From PNAI01 sp964575715 (GTDB lineage: Bacteria; Pseudomonadota; Alphaproteobacteria; Rhizobiales; Xanthobacteraceae): DNA of 18,111 nt. The DNA is taken from the NCBI GenBank assembly GCA_964575715.1, contig CAZNSG010000340.1, forward strand, positions 1 through 18,111. The letters run 5' to 3'. The stretch's first letter is position 1. Every line of letters starts with the position of its first letter. The notes under the pieces were generated by a model. That model was not told the origin of the DNA and made no database searches. It saw only the letters and a list, made by a program, of their open reading frames with translations. The translations under genes were made by a program, and so were the position numbers. Below, piece by piece: positions 5,718 through 13,994 of the stretch.

Positions 5718-7199
5718 TCAAGCCCGTGCCCGCGTACCGCGGCGGGCATTGAGTTCGATTGCGCGGTCCGGAATGGTCATGTGGAACGTCGCCCCGATCG
5801 TACCCTCGACCAGGCGGATTTCGCCACCATGGGCGCGCACCAATTCCGCGGCAATGGCGAGACCAAGTCCGGTGCCGCCGCTGCGGGTCGAGCCCTGGAA
5901 TGCCTCGAACAGATGTTCGCGGGCTCTCGCCGAAAACCCCGGACCGGTGTCGGAGAACTCGATCACGGCGACCGCGCCCTCGCGCCGCCCGGTAATGCGG
6001 ATTTGGTCGCGCACCGGATCGTTTGGCGCCCGCGCGGCCAGCACCTCCACGGCATTGCGCGCCAGGTTGAGCATGACGCGGAACAGCTGGTCGTAATCGG
6101 CATCGACGATCATTCCGCGTTCGACCGCCATGATCCAAGAAATCTGCGCATCGGAGATGAGCCCGAGCGTCTCACGCACTTCTTTTACCAGCCCTTCTAA
6201 TTCGACCGGCTTGCGATCGGGCGGTCGCTCCTGCACTCGTCCGTAGGACAATGTGGATTCACAGAATGCGATGGCGCGCTCCAGCGCATGCATCAATTTC
6301 GGTGCGAACCGTTGCACGCGCGCATCGGGAAGACTGGAGAGCCCCTCGGAAAACAACCGCGCGGAGGCGAGCAAATTTCGCAAATCGTGGTTGATCTTGG
6401 AGACCGCGAGTCCGAGCGCCGCGAGCCGGCTCTTCTGCTGCAGCATGGAGGAGAGATCCCGCTGCATGGCATTGAGTTCGCGTTCGGCCAGCCCGATCTC
6501 ATCCTGGCGGCCAGTCACCGCGATGACGCGCGCCGGATTTTCCGGACTTTCACGAAAAGCCATCATGTTGGCGGTGATCCGTCGCATGGGACGCACGAAT
6601 AAGAAATTCAGTGCAAAATAAACAAGCATCCCAGTGATGCCTGATATGAGCGACGAGATCAGCATGATATTGATGGAAAAATTCAGCATGGCATGGCGCA
6701 GCGGACCTTCCTCGAGCACAATCTCGACGAAATCGCCGCCCATGGGCGCCGGACCGACGGCTTTTATGAATTCATCGTCCTTCCGCAATAACATTGTCTC
6801 GAATGCGCCGACTATTGCACCGAATGCCGAGACATTACGCAGGTCGATTTCCTGATGCAGCACGGTCGGGTTCTCCGATACCGCGAGCAGGCGCCTACGC
6901 TGGTCGGTTTTCAGCACGACTGATTTTGCGCCTACGCTGTCGAGAATCTGCCGACGGAGGCTTTCCGGCACCATGTCGCTTGGCGCCGCATCGAGCACGA
7001 GTGCACCGGTATGGGCGGCTGCAAGCCGGTCGTTGAGCCAGTTCACCCGGTAGCTGGCGATCGAGGGTACATAGATCAGCACCACCGCGCTCATCACGAA
7101 CAGGATCGTGAGACCGAGGAGTTTGCCCGATAGCCCGAGGTGCAACCGGCGCATTTCCGGCGCCTCCGCCACTCCCTCGTTCTGAGTCAACTGTTGCAT
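5718..7199 (-). CDS. Membrane sensor histidine kinase
   Basis: A 493-residue two-component sensor of the inner membrane. A first membrane segment (about 28-47, LLGLTILFVMSAVVLIYV) and a second (about 177-199) enclose a periplasmic sensor region without a recognised domain. A HAMP-like linker follows, then a HisKA-type dimerisation helix with phosphoacceptor His271 in KINHDLRN. The HATPase_c domain shows N-box N378/N382 (LNLARNAVEV), G1 DTGPGF (417-422) and G2 GGTGLGL (441-447). No response regulator lies next to it, so the partner is unknown. I chose ATG 7199; an in-frame GTG at 7238 adds 13 residues but has no visible ribosome binding site, and the site at 7199 is weak too. It is divergent from rpmH. 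Confidence 0.9.
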   Translation of the reverse strand: MQQLTQNEGVAEAPEMRRLHLGLSGKLLGLTILFVMSAVVLIYVPSIASYRVNWLNDRLAAAHTGALVLDAAPSDMVPESLRRQILDSVGAKSVVLKTDQRRRLLAVSENPTVLHQEIDLRNVSAFGAIVGAFETMLLRKDDEFIKAVGPAPMGGDFVEIVLEEGPLRHAMLNFSINIMLISSLISGITGMLVYFALNFLFVRPMRRITANMMAFRESPENPARVIAVTGRQDEIGLAERELNAMQRDLSSMLQQKSRLAALGLAVSKINHDLRNLLASARLFSEGLSSLPDARVQRFAPKLMHALERAIAFCESTLSYGRVQERPPDRKPVELEGLVKEVRETLGLISDAQISWIMAVERGMIVDADYDQLFRVMLNLARNAVEVLAARAPNDPVRDQIRITGRREGAVAVIEFSDTGPGFSARAREHLFEAFQGSTRSGGTGLGLAIAAELVRAHGGEIRLVEGTIGATFHMTIPDRAIELNARRGTRARA

Positions 7200-7374
7200 T
7201 CCGACGCCAGCCTTATGCGACGTCGGATAGAATACCACGATATCGGCAAAAGTGCGGAGATTGTCTTCCGACCAAGGGCCCAGCCCAGGACGAGAGCCGG
7301 CCGGCCAGCACTATCGTTAGGGGTCGTGTTTCACCAACGGGCGATGGCGGGTGTAATGCCAACGCCCTGTTAAT

Positions 7375-7393
7375 TGGAGCAAAATTTGCTCCA
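7375..7393. promoter_or_regulatory. 19-bp palindrome between the kinase gene and rpmH
   Basis: TGGAGCAAA A TTTGCTCCA is a perfect inverted repeat with 9-base arms and one central base, in the 365-base gap between two divergent genes. It lies 23 bases before the -35 box of the rpmH promoter, so it could be an operator for a dimeric regulator acting on either gene. It is not followed by a T run, which argues against a terminator. Confidence 0.5.
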
Positions 7394-7415
7394 GAGCTGG
7401 CTCGAAGCGGTCGCA

Positions 7416-7444
7416 TTGACGCGCCCAGGGGGCTCCCGTATAAG
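7416..7444 (+). promoter_or_regulatory. Sigma-70-type promoter of rpmH-rnpA-yidC
   Basis: TTGACG (7416-7421) and TATAAG (7439-7444) are separated by exactly 17 bases, close to the housekeeping consensus. It would give a leader of about 115 bases before the rpmH GTG at 7565. A strong promoter is expected for a ribosomal protein gene. No other gene lies in the 7200-7564 gap. Confidence 0.7.
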
Positions 7445-7564
7445 CCCGCGAAACTAAAAAACGTCGGCCACCTGACCAAAAATCGGGTCCCAGATAAGCT
7501 TGCGGCACCGGCGCTCGAATTTCATCCATTTGCCCGAACGCCGCGACAAGCGGAGAACAAACCC

Positions 7565-7699
7565 GTGAAGCGGACCTATCAACCGAGCAAGCTTGTGCGC
7601 AAGCGCCGTCACGGTTTCCGCACCCGCATGGCCACCACAGGCGGCCGCAGGGTAGTGGCTGCCAGACGCGCCCGCGGGCGTAAACGGCTTTCCGCCTAG
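7565..7699 (+). CDS. rpmH: 50S ribosomal protein L34
   Basis: The 44-residue product starts MKRTYQPSKLVRKRRHGFR and ends ARGRKRLSA, the nearly invariant L34 sequence; length is exactly that of the family. L34 is a small, highly basic protein of the large ribosomal subunit that stabilises 23S rRNA folding late in assembly. The start is GTG 7565, with GGAG at 7552-7555, fixed by homology because L34 always begins MKRTYQP. It is followed after 38 bases by rnpA, the standard bacterial pairing that links ribosome and tRNA maturation supply. Confidence 0.97.
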   Translation: MKRTYQPSKLVRKRRHGFRTRMATTGGRRVVAARRARGRKRLSA

Positions 7700-7737
7700 G
7701 CTCGGCGCGGTAGCCCGCCTCATCCCATAGAACGATC

Positions 7738-8082
7738 ATGGAACGATTGAGGCATCGTGCGGATTTCCTGGCCGCCGCAACCGGCGCCAAGGCGCCTGCG
7801 ACGGCGTTTGTGTTGCAGGCCTTAAGGCGGCGCGATGGCGGGCCGGTGCGGATCGGCTTCACCGTATCGAAGAAAGTCGGTAATGCGGTTGAGCGAAATC
7901 GTGTTCGTCGGCGCTTGCGCGAGATTGTACAGCGGACCGCACCGGTGGGAATGCGGCCGGGACACGACTATGTATTGATCGGAAAGCGGGCGGCCCTTGT
8001 ATCGCCGTTCGATCGGATGATTGAGGAATTCAGTGGGGCGCTGCGGCGTGTGCACACCCAGCGCTCGGAAACACATCGCTAA
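7738..8082 (+). CDS. rnpA: Ribonuclease P protein component
   Basis: The 114-residue basic protein assists the RNase P RNA in cutting the 5' leader of precursor tRNAs. It carries the diagnostic RNR motif in AVERNRVRRRLRE (about 50-62), preceded by IGFTVSKKVGNA, the usual signature. Length is normal for alphaproteobacteria. ATG 7738 follows rpmH by 38 bases and probably shares its promoter. The stop is followed at once by a 10-bp direct repeat (8081-8100) and then yidC; no yidD gene lies between, as is usual in this order. Confidence 0.96.
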   Translation: MERLRHRADFLAAATGAKAPATAFVLQALRRRDGGPVRIGFTVSKKVGNAVERNRVRRRLREIVQRTAPVGMRPGHDYVLIGKRAALVSPFDRMIEEFSGALRRVHTQRSETHR

Positions 8083-8100
8083 GAGTGCTCAAGAGTGCTT
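8081..8100. repeat. Abutting 10-bp direct repeat after rnpA
   Basis: AAGAGTGCTC and AAGAGTGCTT (8081-8100) follow one another directly, starting inside the rnpA stop codon. The copies differ at one base. This may be a simple slippage duplication in the 72-base rnpA-yidC gap; no function is evident. Confidence 0.6.
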
Positions 8101-8154
8101 AAGACTTCGCCCCTAGCATGAGCTGCGGAAACGGCCGGGAAATCGAGCTACGAG

Positions 8155-9981
8155 ATGAACGACCAAAAAAATACCATTCTGGCGATCGCGCTGTCCGCAA
8201 TCGTATTGCTCGCGTGGCAATATTTTTTCGGCATGCCGCAAATGGAAAAACAGCGGCAAGAAGCACAGCAGAAAGCGCAGCAACAACAATCTCAGCCCGC
8301 ACAACCATCGCAACCAGGCGCGCCGCCGTCGCTACCCGGTCAGATTGGCGCTCCGAGTGCCGGGCAGCAGCTCACGCGCGAAGCCGTGATCGAAGCAACC
8401 GCGCCGCGGATCAAGATCGAAACCCCGCGGCTCCAGGGTTCGTTCACACTCAAGGGCAGCCGTATCGACGATCTCGCCCTGGTGCGATATCGCGAAACCA
8501 TTGATCCCAAATCGCCGGCGATCATTCTGTTCTCGCCATCCAGCAGTCCGCATCCATTCTATGCCGAGTTCGGTTGGGTCGCAGCCGCCGGCACTTCGGT
8601 AAAGCTTGCCGATGGCAACACCATTTGGCGCCAACAAGGTTCGGGCAGTCTCGGTGTCGGCCGGCCGGTGATGCTGGTCTACGATAACGGCGAGGGAATT
8701 GAGTTTGTCCGCACCATCGCCGTTGACGACAATTACCTCTTCACCATTGAGGATCGGGTGGTGAACAAAAGCGCGGCGCCGGTCATGCTTTATCCCTATG
8801 CGCTGATTTCACGCCACGGCACGCCCGAGACGCTCGGCTATTATATCTTGCATGAGGGTTTGATCGGCGTGCTTGGCGACCAGAGCTTGCAGGAGCTGAC
8901 CTACAGCGACATTGAGAAGAAAAAAACCTTGTCCTTCAAGGTTACCAACGCCTGGCTCGGAATTACCGATAAGTATTGGGCCGCCACATTGATACCGGCC
9001 ACCAAGGCCGCGATTCAAGCTCGGTTCTCTTTCGGCACACTCGGCACGCTTAAAACCTATCAGAGCGATTTTTTAGGTGATGCGCAAACCATACCAATCG
9101 GCGCCAGCGCCACGACGACCACGCACTTATTTGCCGGCGCCAAGGAAATTGCCGTTGTTGATGGCTATGACAAACAGCTCAATCTCAACCGCTTCGAACT
9201 CTTGATCGACTGGGGCTGGTTCTACTTCATCACCAAGCCGATGTTCTGGGCGATGGATTACTTGTTCAAGTGGCTTGGTAATTTCGGCCTGGCCATTCTC
9301 GCCGTCACCGTCATGATCAAGATCGTCTTCTTTCCGCTTGCCAACAAGTCGTACGCTTCAATGGCAAAGATGAAGGCGGTGCAGCCGCAGATGATGGAAA
9401 TCCGCGAGCGCTACAGCGACGACAAGGTGAAGCAGCAGCAAGCGCTGATGGAGCTCTACAAGAAGGAAAAGATCAATCCTGTCGCCGGCTGCCTGCCAAT
9501 CCTGATTCAGATCCCGGTGTTTTTCGCCCTCTACAAGGTGCTGTTCGTCACCATCGAGATGCGGCACGCACCGTTCTACGGCTGGATCAAGGATCTCTCG
9601 GCGCAAGATCCGACCAACCTCTTCAATCTGTTCGGACTGATCCCTCTGGACCCGACGGTATTGCCGATCGTCGGCCAATTCCTGCATCTCGGCATTTGGC
9701 CGCTGATCATGGGCGTGACCATGTGGGCGCAGATGAAGCTCAACCCCGCGCCGCCCGATCCGACTCAGAAAATGCTTTTCGATTGGATGCCGCTCGTCTT
9801 CACCTTCATGCTGGCGTCGTTCTCTGCCGGCCTGGTGATCTATTGGGCTTGGAACAACTTTCTCTCGGTGATCCAGCAGAGCTTTATCATGCAAAAGCAC
9901 GGCGCCAAGATCGAGCTGCTCGACAACATCAAGGCGATGTTCAAGAAGAAGGACGACGACGACAAGGACAAGAAGAAATAG
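8155..9981 (+). CDS. yidC: Membrane protein insertase YidC/Oxa1
   Basis: A 608-residue inner-membrane insertase that integrates membrane proteins alone or with the Sec translocon. An N-terminal membrane anchor (about 8-27, TILAIALSAIVLLAWQYFF) is followed by a Gln/Pro-rich linker and the large periplasmic P1 domain. From about residue 355 the conserved Oxa1 core begins: membrane helix LAILAVTVMIKIVFFPLA, then SYASMAKMKAVQPQM and NPVAGCLPILIQIPVFFALY, and two more helices near LFDWMPLVFTFML and GLVIYWAWNN. The positive groove residue that is Arg in E. coli appears as Lys here (VMIKIVF). The tail is an alternating Lys/Asp run, FKKKDDDDKDKKK, probably for ribosome contact. The order rpmH-rnpA-yidC supports the identification. 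Downstream lies a palindromic repeat rather than engB directly. Confidence 0.97.
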   Translation: MNDQKNTILAIALSAIVLLAWQYFFGMPQMEKQRQEAQQKAQQQQSQPAQPSQPGAPPSLPGQIGAPSAGQQLTREAVIEATAPRIKIETPRLQGSFTLKGSRIDDLALVRYRETIDPKSPAIILFSPSSSPHPFYAEFGWVAAAGTSVKLADGNTIWRQQGSGSLGVGRPVMLVYDNGEGIEFVRTIAVDDNYLFTIEDRVVNKSAAPVMLYPYALISRHGTPETLGYYILHEGLIGVLGDQSLQELTYSDIEKKKTLSFKVTNAWLGITDKYWAATLIPATKAAIQARFSFGTLGTLKTYQSDFLGDAQTIPIGASATTTTHLFAGAKEIAVVDGYDKQLNLNRFELLIDWGWFYFITKPMFWAMDYLFKWLGNFGLAILAVTVMIKIVFFPLANKSYASMAKMKAVQPQMMEIRERYSDDKVKQQQALMELYKKEKINPVAGCLPILIQIPVFFALYKVLFVTIEMRHAPFYGWIKDLSAQDPTNLFNLFGLIPLDPTVLPIVGQFLHLGIWPLIMGVTMWAQMKLNPAPPDPTQKMLFDWMPLVFTFMLASFSAGLVIYWAWNNFLSVIQQSFIMQKHGAKIELLDNIKAMFKKKDDDDKDKKK

Positions 9982-10007
9982 CGCGTCGGGGATGCAATTC
10001 CAACCAC

Positions 10008-10141
10008 GTCATTCCGGACGCCGCGCAGCGGCGATCCGGAATCCAGACGCAAGCTCTGAATTTTCTTCTGGATTCCGGGTTCGCGCCCAAAGCGCGTCGA
10101 AGACGCGCGTAAACGCGCTTATGGGCGCGCCCCGGAATGAC
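10008..10141. repeat. Nested palindromic intergenic repeat (GTCATTCCGG type)
   Basis: Outer arms GTCATTCCGG (10008-10017) and CCGGAATGAC (10132-10141) enclose two further inverted pairs: CCGGAATCCAG (10036-10046) with CTGGATTCCGG (10068-10078), and GCGCCCA (10083-10089) with TGGGCGC (10122-10128). Repeats of this style are common between genes in Bradyrhizobiaceae. It lies between the convergent ends of yidC and the DUF1993 gene and could also work as a bidirectional terminator or mRNA 3' stabiliser. Confidence 0.85.
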
Positions 10142-10150
10142 AGCCGCAAT

Positions 10151-10666
10151 TCACGCCGGCGGCGTCCCCATGAAATCCCGCTTGCCGACTTCAACGCCGC
10201 ATTGCCGGATGATGTCGTAGGCGGTAGTCGTGTGGAAAAAGAAGTTCGGCAGGCTGTTGCCGAGCAGCAACCCTTGCCCCTTGAATTGGCGAGTGTTGCC
10301 GTTGGGGAACGTAATGCTGATGTCCTTCTCCTCGGTGCCGTCGACCTCGCCCGGCTTTACGCTCTTGAGAAATTCGATCGTCTTGGCGATGCGGTCCTTC
10401 AACTGCGCAATGGTTGTCTCGTCATTGGCAAACTTAAGCAACTCCCTTCCGGCAAGCCGCCCGGCGGCGCTGCAAGCGTGATCGGTGGCCGCCCGCACCT
10501 GCCGCACCAGCGCGAACATGTCGGGGGCGAGCCGCATATTGAGCAGATCCGCTTCGTTTATTTTACGGGCCGCGGCATGCGCCGCCGCCTTGTCGAGCAC
10601 GCTCGACAGCCCGTTGAGGTGCTGGATGAAAATCGGAACCGATACCGTGTACATCGAAATTGCCAT
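10151..10666 (-). CDS. DUF1993 family protein
   Basis: A 171-residue protein beginning MAISMYTVSVPIFIQHLNGL, with LNMRLAPDMFALVRQVRAATDHA and a final PNFFFHTTTAYDIIRQCGVEVGKRDFMG. These are the hallmarks of DUF1993, a family of helical-bundle proteins of unknown biochemical role, related in fold to DinB-like bundles. No signal peptide. It is transcribed towards yidC and divergently from engB, with only 53 bases between the two starts, so the promoters must overlap. It interrupts the usual yidC-engB order and is flanked by a palindromic repeat at its 3' end, which hints at an insertion event. Confidence 0.85.
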   Translation of the reverse strand: MAISMYTVSVPIFIQHLNGLSSVLDKAAAHAAARKINEADLLNMRLAPDMFALVRQVRAATDHACSAAGRLAGRELLKFANDETTIAQLKDRIAKTIEFLKSVKPGEVDGTEEKDISITFPNGNTRQFKGQGLLLGNSLPNFFFHTTTAYDIIRQCGVEVGKRDFMGTPPA

Positions 10667-10719
10667 GAAATGGGACCTTCTCGCTGGATGACAACGTTAC
10701 CGAGGAAGCCTATAGCCTA

Positions 10720-11379
10720 ATGGATGTGTCCAGCGCATATGAATTTTCATCAGCCGAAATCGAGGCCGGCCGTCGGCTGTTCGCGCGCGAATGGCGTTTC
10801 CTCGCAGCGGCGGGTTCGCTGCCGACGTTGCCGGCGATGCGTGGTGTGGAGATTGGTTTTGCTGGGCGTTCCAACGTAGGCAAGTCGAGCTTGGTCAATA
10901 AGCTTACCGGCCACAGCGCGCTCGCCCGCACATCCAACACGCCGGGCCGCACCCAGGAACTCCTGTTTTTCGCCGCCAATACCGCGCTGACCCTGGTCGA
11001 CATGCCGGGCTACGGCTACGCCGCGGCGCCCAAGCACAAGATCAAGGCCTGGACCGCGCTCATCGCCGCCTATTTGCAAGGCCGCGTCAATCTCGCGCGC
11101 GTCTATGTCCTCGTCGATGCGCGCCACGGCCTTAAGAGTTCCGATCTACCCGCGCTCGATGCGCTCGGCCAAGCGGCGGTGAGCCATCAGATCGTGCTGA
11201 CCAAGGCGGACGCGGTTGGGCCTGACGCGCTTGCGCATTGCCTAGCGGCGATGCGCTCGGCGCTAGCCAAGCGTTCGGCCGCCTTCCCTGAAGTTCTCGT
11301 CACCTCAGCGCGCTCCGGCGTCGGTATTCCGGAGCTGCGCGCAGCGATCGCGCGATTGTTGTCCGAGCGCTCACAATAA
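10720..11379 (+). CDS. engB: Ribosome biogenesis GTP-binding protein EngB/YsxC
   Basis: A 219-residue TRAFAC GTPase (synonyms yihA, ysxC) needed for late assembly of the large ribosomal subunit. G1 is GRSNVGKSS (49-57), the switch I Thr lies in TSNTPGRTQ, G3 is DMPGYG (94-99), G4 is TKAD (161-164) and G5 is SAR (196-198). All nucleotide-binding motifs are intact and the length is normal. GAGGAAG precedes ATG 10720 at a good distance. In related genomes it follows yidC and precedes argB; here both junctions hold extra minus-strand genes. Confidence 0.96.
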   Translation: MDVSSAYEFSSAEIEAGRRLFAREWRFLAAAGSLPTLPAMRGVEIGFAGRSNVGKSSLVNKLTGHSALARTSNTPGRTQELLFFAANTALTLVDMPGYGYAAAPKHKIKAWTALIAAYLQGRVNLARVYVLVDARHGLKSSDLPALDALGQAAVSHQIVLTKADAVGPDALAHCLAAMRSALAKRSAAFPEVLVTSARSGVGIPELRAAIARLLSERSQ

Positions 11380-11407
11380 AATGTCGCAGCCGCTGAACGC
11401 GCAGCCG

Positions 11408-12967
11408 TCAGCCGGGCTTGGCGACGCGATAGAGCTGAAAATTCGGTCCGTCGAAGATCCGCGTCATATCCTTGGGGTCCGGATTGGCAGCGCCACGCCT
11501 GGTAAACAGAATGTAGACATAATCGAAATGCATCGGCCAGCGAGTAAAGAAATATGGAACGTCATTGCGTGCCGCCTGCAGGAAATATGGAATTGACGGC
11601 GGCGTGAGGTCTTCGGTTTCGACGTATTTCCGGTATTCATCCCGTACCTGCAGCAGATGTTTTCCGCTCACAGTGAACGTCGTGCTCACAAGCGCCGAAC
11701 GCTCGATCGTGGCAAGGGAAGCGGCGTGGACGAGTTCGTAATCGCTGATGTCCTCACCCGCAGAGCGATCGCCATGCACCACCAGCACGCGGGCACCGCG
11801 CTCGATCAACATGACCGACCGATAAAACGCCGCCGTCACAAGGCCGAGCCGATCCCACACGAGCTGCACTTCAGTCACACGAACCGCAAGCAAGACAATA
11901 AGCATCGCGACAAATCCCTGACGGACGCGACGATGACGAAATTCGACCTGCAAGCAGGCGATCAAGACGAAGGCGAGCGCGATGGGCAGGCGTTGATCGG
12001 CCATGTGCGCGGCAAACAGCGCTCGTGGCATGGCAACATAGACCACCGCGCCCACTGCAATGATCATCCATCCCGCCGGATGAAAGCGCAGCAAACCATA
12101 ACGCCCGGCCCACGCTGCCGCGGCAAGCGTGGAAGCTATCAATCCGAATGCAACCGCGGAGTAATAGACGTCCACCGCCATGAACAATCCATCGATCTTA
12201 CCGCTGGCTGTCCAATAGTAATAATTGACGGAGCGCCAGGTCGGACTAATGCAGAGAAGCACAATCACGATCAAGAACGGAAGACCCGTTGACAAAAACC
12301 CGACCAGCCTTGGCACGAGCGGTTCGGCGCGCTTGGCCCACATCCGCTGCAACTCAAAACCCAATAGCACAAGGCCGTAAATTCCGACCACATAGAGATG
12401 GCAAAAGAACAGCGCCAGAGCGAACAGCGTCGAGACGGTGAACCGCCACGGCCAGAAGCGATCGCGCAGGGCCACCCATGCGGCAAGCGCCCAAAGCGCA
12501 AGGCCGATGCCGAAGATATAGTTCATCACCCCAACCAGCAGCACCTCGTTATAGAACAGGGGAGTGGCAATGAGCGGAAGCGCTGACCAATATCCGAACA
12601 GGGCGCGATTGAGCGCCAATGTTCCCGAGAGGATCAGGAAAAATGCCAAGAGGGTGAAAATCTGTCCGGCGCGATAGACGTCCGCAAGCGGGTTCAACAC
12701 CAGCATTGCCACGTCGATCATCAGGTTTGGCACCACCTGCCATTTTACGAAGTAGAAACGCGCGAGGTCCGGATCGGTGTCGATATGGGTGATGACGTAG
12801 CTACGGCCGAGGTGATTGATGTAGTCGGAAAGCGGTGGCAGCGTATGGGTAACAATAGGAATTGACGCGACCGCCATCAGCGCCACGAACAGAACAACGA
12901 TCGTCGATCTGCTGAATTCGCCGGACCTATCCAATGTAGAACCGGCCCGAACATCAGGGCAATGCAT
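11408..12967 (-). CDS. Polytopic membrane protein, possible GT-C-like fold
   Basis: A 519-residue integral membrane protein with about ten hydrophobic segments. ATG 12967 is chosen because GAGGAT lies eight bases before it; an open frame reaches back to 13132 but overlaps the argB start. The first segment (STIVVLFVALMAVASIPIV) is followed by a loop with PPLSDYINHLGRSYVI; an acidic residue in the first external loop is typical of GT-C lipid-sugar glycosyltransferases, so that fold is possible but unproven. The last 130 residues are soluble, with mixed alpha/beta character (RVLVVHGDRSAGED). No catalytic site is certain and I know no gene symbol. It converges with engB (29 bases between stops) and diverges from argB. 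Confidence 0.75.
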   Translation of the reverse strand: MHCPDVRAGSTLDRSGEFSRSTIVVLFVALMAVASIPIVTHTLPPLSDYINHLGRSYVITHIDTDPDLARFYFVKWQVVPNLMIDVAMLVLNPLADVYRAGQIFTLLAFFLILSGTLALNRALFGYWSALPLIATPLFYNEVLLVGVMNYIFGIGLALWALAAWVALRDRFWPWRFTVSTLFALALFFCHLYVVGIYGLVLLGFELQRMWAKRAEPLVPRLVGFLSTGLPFLIVIVLLCISPTWRSVNYYYWTASGKIDGLFMAVDVYYSAVAFGLIASTLAAAAWAGRYGLLRFHPAGWMIIAVGAVVYVAMPRALFAAHMADQRLPIALAFVLIACLQVEFRHRRVRQGFVAMLIVLLAVRVTEVQLVWDRLGLVTAAFYRSVMLIERGARVLVVHGDRSAGEDISDYELVHAASLATIERSALVSTTFTVSGKHLLQVRDEYRKYVETEDLTPPSIPYFLQAARNDVPYFFTRWPMHFDYVYILFTRRGAANPDPKDMTRIFDGPNFQLYRVAKPG

Positions 12968-13104
12968 GCGATCTATCCTCGCCAATGGGCATGACGGTCG
13001 TCCAGTCCGCGCAGCCCCGCGATATAGTATCCAATAATTGTGCCCTTTCTCCCAACCGGATAAATCGGCTAAAAGGTCGCGGTATCGCAACCACACCAGA
13101 CCCC

Positions 13105-13989
13105 ATGACCGTGTCACCCCACGAAATTGCACATATTCTTTCGGAAGCGTTGCCCTACATGCAGCGCTACGACGAGGCCACCGTTGTCATCAAATATGGC
13201 GGTCACGCCATGGGTGACGACGCCGTGGCGCGTGCATTCGCCCGCGATATCGTACTGCTGGAGCAGGCCGGCGTATATCCAGTTGTCGTCCACGGCGGCG
13301 GGCCGCAGATCGAGGCCATGCTCAAGAAAGCCGGCGTGCAATCGCAATTCGCCGCCGGTTTGCGCATCACCGACGCCAAAACGCTGGAAATCGTGGAAAT
13401 GGTGCTTGCCGGATCGATCAACAAGCAGATGGTCGGCTACATCAACGCCGCCGGCGGCAAGGCGATCGGGCTGTGTGGCAAGGACGGCAACATGGTGGTC
13501 GCGCGCAAGGTCACCCGCAAAGTCGTCGACCCTGATTCAAACATCGAGAAAGTTGTCGACCTCGGTTTTGTAGGTGAGCCCGAGAAGGTCGATATCACGG
13601 TGCTTACCAAAATTCTCGGCCGCGATCTCATCCCGGTGCTGGCTCCGGTCGCGAGCGCGGCGGGCGGCGGCACCTTCAACGTCAATGCCGATACCTTTGC
13701 CGGCGCCATTGCGGGTGCCCTCAAGGCAAAACGCTTCCTGCTGCTGACCGACGTGCCAGGCGTGCTCGACAAATCGAAGTCGCTTATAAAAGAGCTCTCG
13801 GTCAACGAGGTGCGCCACCTGATCGCCGACGGCACCATATCCGGCGGCATGATTCCCAAGGTCGAAACCTGCCTCTATGCGCTTGAGCAAGGAGTCGAGG
13901 GCGTCGTCATCCTCGACGGCAAGGTGCCGCACGCGGTTCTGCTCGAGCTGCTCACCGACCTTGGCGCCGGCACGCTAATCCATCGCTGA
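13105..13989 (+). CDS. argB: Acetylglutamate kinase
   Basis: A 294-residue cytoplasmic kinase that phosphorylates N-acetyl-L-glutamate in the second step of arginine synthesis. It belongs to the amino-acid kinase family: VVIKYGGHAM near the N terminus (phosphate-binding Lys30), VVHGGGPQIEAML, NVNADTFAGAIAGAL, LLTDVPGVLD and GGMIPKVETCLYAL all match ArgB. The intact protein is of normal length. ATG 13105 is taken as the start because family members begin shortly before the ILSEALPYMQRYD segment; the open frame extends to ATG 12985, but that part has no family character and overlaps the divergent promoter region. The ribosome binding site is weak. The DMT transporter remnant begins five bases after its stop. 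Confidence 0.96.
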   Translation: MTVSPHEIAHILSEALPYMQRYDEATVVIKYGGHAMGDDAVARAFARDIVLLEQAGVYPVVVHGGGPQIEAMLKKAGVQSQFAAGLRITDAKTLEIVEMVLAGSINKQMVGYINAAGGKAIGLCGKDGNMVVARKVTRKVVDPDSNIEKVVDLGFVGEPEKVDITVLTKILGRDLIPVLAPVASAAGGGTFNVNADTFAGAIAGALKAKRFLLLTDVPGVLDKSKSLIKELSVNEVRHLIADGTISGGMIPKVETCLYALEQGVEGVVILDGKVPHAVLLELLTDLGAGTLIHR

Positions 13990-13994
13990 CTCGG

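Noticed and set aside
9358..9900. 180-codon antisense ORF within yidC
   Set aside because: It is His/Arg/Asp-rich shadow sequence opposite a strongly conserved gene.
11657..12292. 211-codon ORF opposite the membrane-protein gene
   Set aside because: Very charged composition and complete overlap with a convincing polytopic membrane protein on the other strand.
12985..13104. N-terminal extension of argB by 40 codons
   Set aside because: The extra residues have no family character and lie in the divergent promoter region facing the membrane-protein gene.
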